DNA from: Bacillota bacterium
GTDB lineage: Bacteria > Bacillota > Sulfobacillia > JAJZIM01 > JAJZBP01
Direction: 5' to 3'
Length of the DNA: 7,232 bases
NCBI GenBank assembly: GCA_021798855.1
Contig: JAJZBP010000104.1
Location: 1-7,232, forward strand
The position numbers and the translations under genes are program-made. Positions 6,379 through 7,232 of this stretch are shown here, piece after piece; position 1 is the stretch's first letter; every line of letters begins with the position of its first letter. The notes under the pieces were generated by a model. It had not been told where the DNA came from. It made no database searches and was given only the letters and a program-made list of their open reading frames with translations.

Positions 6379-6789
6379 TCACTCCTTTGGTGTGCGGGAC
6401 TTGGGGGGGCAGCCGCGAAGGTGTTCCGAACGGTGGTTGCCGGAGGACAGGACGGAGGCGGCGACCTGGTGCAGCGGGATCCGGCTGCACATGCTCTGCC
6501 GGCGCAGGAGCCGGTGGGCGTCGTCCGGCTTCAGGCCGTAGTGTTTGGTCAGAAAAGCGGCGGCCAGACCGACCAAAAGACGTCTTTCCTCTATAGCACG
6601 GGAGCCGCCTCCGGCGGCGAACTGGGCGTCAAAGGTTTCGGCGACGGTCCTCGGCGCCACAGGTGGAGCCTGCGCCACGCTTGAGGTCTGTTCCTTGCCC
6701 TCGCCGACGGCGACGGGCGCATGTACGGAGGCGAAACCTTCCTTCGCGGGCGGACACCGAGCCGGGGAATGAGGGGAACTTTCGGTCAT
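6379..6789 (-). CDS. Receiver-less ANTAR-domain RNA-binding antiterminator
   Basis: A 136-residue protein whose segment 66-116 is an ANTAR domain: a coiled helix (EERRLLVGLAAAFLTKHYGL, 67-86), then DDAHRLLRRQSM (89-100) and IPLHQVAASVLSS (104-116), preserving the spaced Ala/Leu/Met/Val core of NasR, EutV and AmiR. The usual K-G after the first conserved Ala is replaced by A-F. ANTAR domains bind paired hairpins in nascent RNA and stop terminator formation, often for nitrogen genes. There is no receiver, NIT or PAS domain. Residues 16-65 are instead encoded by the dispersed repeat, with a 13-residue Pro/Ala-rich insert (38-50), and are probably a flexible linker. The start is ATG 6789, 6 nt after AGGAGGT (6802-6796); an upstream in-frame start at 6825 would lie in the terminator hairpin. 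It is the first gene of an operon with amt. Signal sensing is unexplained; a partner protein is possible. Confidence 0.87.
   Translation of the reverse strand: MTESSPHSPARCPPAKEGFASVHAPVAVGEGKEQTSSVAQAPPVAPRTVAETFDAQFAAGGGSRAIEERRLLVGLAAAFLTKHYGLKPDDAHRLLRRQSMCSRIPLHQVAASVLSSGNHRSEHLRGCPPKSRTPKE
6595..6746 (-). repeat. Dispersed repeat copy inside the ANTAR gene
   Basis: Read on the minus strand, 6746-6679 matches the left-end repeat from CGAAGGAAGG through AACAGACCTC with almost no change, and 6639-6595 matches its GAAACCTTTGACGCC to CGTGCT part with two changes in the core. Between them is a 39-bp insert (6640-6678) absent from the left-end copies, encoding VAQAPPVAPRTVA. The reading frame is the same 38-residue frame that is open at 2-220. 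Near identity at the DNA level suggests recent duplication or gene conversion rather than conserved protein function. Confidence 0.88.
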
Positions 6790-6803
6790 GCCCCCACCTC
6801 CTG

Positions 6804-6845
6804 AAAAAAACACAAGGGAACCCACCTGACGGCGAACTCCCTTGT
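6804..6845 (-). terminator. Leader terminator (attenuator) of the ANTAR-amt operon
   Basis: On the minus strand, ACAAGGGAGTTCGCC (6845-6831), loop GTCA, then GGTGGGTTCCCTTGT (6826-6812) form a 15-bp stem counting four G-U pairs; one G and seven T (6810-6804) follow. The ANTAR ribosome site begins only one base after the T-run (6802). In the plus direction no T-run follows, so it acts only on the ANTAR-amt transcript. A terminator between promoter and ribosome site implies read-through is controlled. Confidence 0.9.
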
Positions 6846-6880
6846 TCTCGTGTCTTCATCTTATGCCTGCCGGTGCATAA
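6834..6880 (-). promoter_or_regulatory. Candidate two-hairpin ANTAR target RNA (P1-P2)
   Basis: Hairpin 2 is GAAC (6847-6844), loop AAGGGA, GTTC (6837-6834): a six-base loop with A at position 1 and G at position 4, the pattern known for ANTAR targets. It uses bases of the 5' arm of the terminator, so both cannot form together. Thirteen bases upstream, TTATGC (6880-6875) and GCATAA (6866-6861) enclose ACCGGCAG, a loop also with A at 1 and G at 4 but eight bases long. The hairpin 2 stem is short (4 bp plus imperfect extension). Hairpin 1 would be transcribed only from a start upstream of 6880, so the pair is a hypothesis. Confidence 0.45.
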
Positions 6881-6886
6881 TGTCAA
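6858..6886 (-). promoter_or_regulatory. Sigma-A-type promoter of ANTAR-amt
   Basis: On the minus strand TTGACA (6886-6881) and TAAGAT (6863-6858) are separated by exactly 17 bp. The -35 is perfect and the -10 matches 4 of 6. The start would be near 6851, about 6 nt before the leader terminator and 62 nt before the ANTAR ATG. The local AT-rich background supports a promoter region. Confidence 0.65.
6861..6880. promoter_or_regulatory. Palindrome filling the promoter spacer (possible operator)
   Basis: TTATGC and GCATAA arms with an 8-bp spacer lie exactly between the -35 and -10 and share three bases with the -10. As DNA this is a typical place for a repressor site; as RNA it could be the first hairpin of the ANTAR target. 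The regulator is not identified. Confidence 0.5.
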
Positions 6887-6891
6887 GTATT

Positions 6892-6909
6892 TGTTAAATA
6901 ATCGTTACA
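6892..6909. promoter_or_regulatory. GlnR/TnrA-like box near -50
   Basis: TGTTA (6892-6896) and TTACA (6905-6909) match both half-sites of the known TGTNA-N7-TNACA consensus, but the spacer is 8 bp rather than 7. Its centre is about 50 bp before the predicted ANTAR-amt start, the distance known for TnrA-activated promoters such as nrgAB of Bacillus. The extra base and the unknown presence of GlnR/TnrA here lower confidence. Confidence 0.35.
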
Positions 6910-6983
6910 GACGGGTCATATTCGGAAAATTGCGCGTTAGGTTTATGTCAGCAGATGAAGATACTTACCAAATGTTAAAGTTG

Positions 6984-7000
6984 GGTTAATTTTCTTAACA
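6984..7000. promoter_or_regulatory. Second GlnR/TnrA-like box
   Basis: GGTTA, 7 bp, TAACA: on the minus strand TGTTA-N7-TAACC, matching the TGTNA-N7-TNACA consensus at all defined positions but the last, with correct spacing. GTTAA and TTAAC form an inverted repeat. It is about 130 bp upstream of the predicted start, so direct activation is less clear; it might serve a gene to the right of the window. Confidence 0.3.
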
Positions 7001-7232
7001 GAAAAAGGGTTTAGTGGGTTGGCGGCGAAATATGGATTGCCGAGGTCTCGGGAGCGGGAGGGGGAGGCTCCCGGTTCGGCGGAGAACGGCTCCGCCGCGC
7101 GCAGCAGCGGTGCCCCCATTCAGGGGCGGGAAGGGGACCCACATGCCGATGGCATGAGGGGAAGGTTCCCGGGTTCAAGGAACGGCTTGCCGTTCCTTCC
7201 TTGGAAATGGAGGGCGTCCGGTAGGGAGCGAG
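7001..7232. other. Gene-free GC-rich stretch with clustered hairpins
   Basis: With the AT-rich leader to its left, about 440 bp from 6790 to the window end hold no convincing gene. From 7040 onward the DNA folds repeatedly: CGGGAGC/GCTCCCG (7049-7055, 7067-7073), CGGCGGAG/CTCCGCCG (7077-7084, 7090-7097), GCCCC/GGGGC (7112-7116, 7123-7127), CATGCC/GGCATG (7142-7147, 7151-7156), CGGGAA/TTCCCG (7127-7132, 7166-7171) enclosing the previous one, and AAGGAACGGC/GCCGTTCCTT (7177-7186, 7189-7198). It has no tRNA fold, no RNase P, tmRNA or SRP RNA signature, and no long T-run that would make any hairpin a standard terminator. It may be a structured RNA, a palindromic intergenic element, or the leader of a gene beyond the edge. 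Confidence 0.6.

Noticed and set aside
7165..7200. Possible tRNA T-arm because of GGGTTCAAGG
   Set aside because: No acceptor, D or anticodon arms can be drawn around it; the bases belong to the 7177-7198 hairpin.

Overview
The window looks like a chromosomal segment of a GC-rich Firmicute, probably a clostridial lineage of the Moorella/Desulfotomaculum kind. This is inferred from the YerC-type TrpR relative (a Firmicutes family), AGGAGG-type ribosome sites, GTG and TTG starts, strong G/C bias at third codon positions and a sigma-A-like promoter. The exact genus cannot be read from the sequence.

Layout. Positions 1-197 are a near-perfect tandem repeat (period 114 bp) of a dispersed element. 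A plus-strand operon follows: a YerC/TrpR-like regulator (207-509), a fold-type I PLP aminotransferase (506-1693) and prephenate dehydratase PheA (1709-2542). Together they suggest aromatic amino acid synthesis, with the regulator as a plausible local controller. Next comes a decayed stretch: the first ~116 codons of a sugar-nucleotide nucleotidyltransferase joined in frame to a broken galT (2619 to ~3390), ending near a 26-bp core of the dispersed repeat (3412-3437). An intact glycogen synthase glgA (3502-4899) follows. A bidirectional terminator (4928-4960) separates it from the convergent minus-strand pair.

The minus-strand pair is a short ANTAR protein (6789-6379) followed 6 nt later by an Amt ammonium transporter (6372-4975). 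ANTAR proteins are known RNA-binding antiterminators, often in nitrogen metabolism. The leader of this pair holds a strong intrinsic terminator just before the ANTAR ribosome site, an overlapping alternative hairpin with an A-N-N-G-N-N loop, a second palindrome that could be the partner hairpin or a DNA operator, a TTGACA-N17-TAAGAT promoter, and two GlnR/TnrA-like boxes. The simplest reading is a self-controlled, nitrogen-responsive antitermination switch for ammonium uptake. The N-terminal half of the ANTAR protein is encoded mostly by the same dispersed repeat found at the left end, in place of a receiver domain.

The right end (about 7001-7232) has no convincing gene. It is a dense run of perfect or near-perfect hairpins of unknown role.
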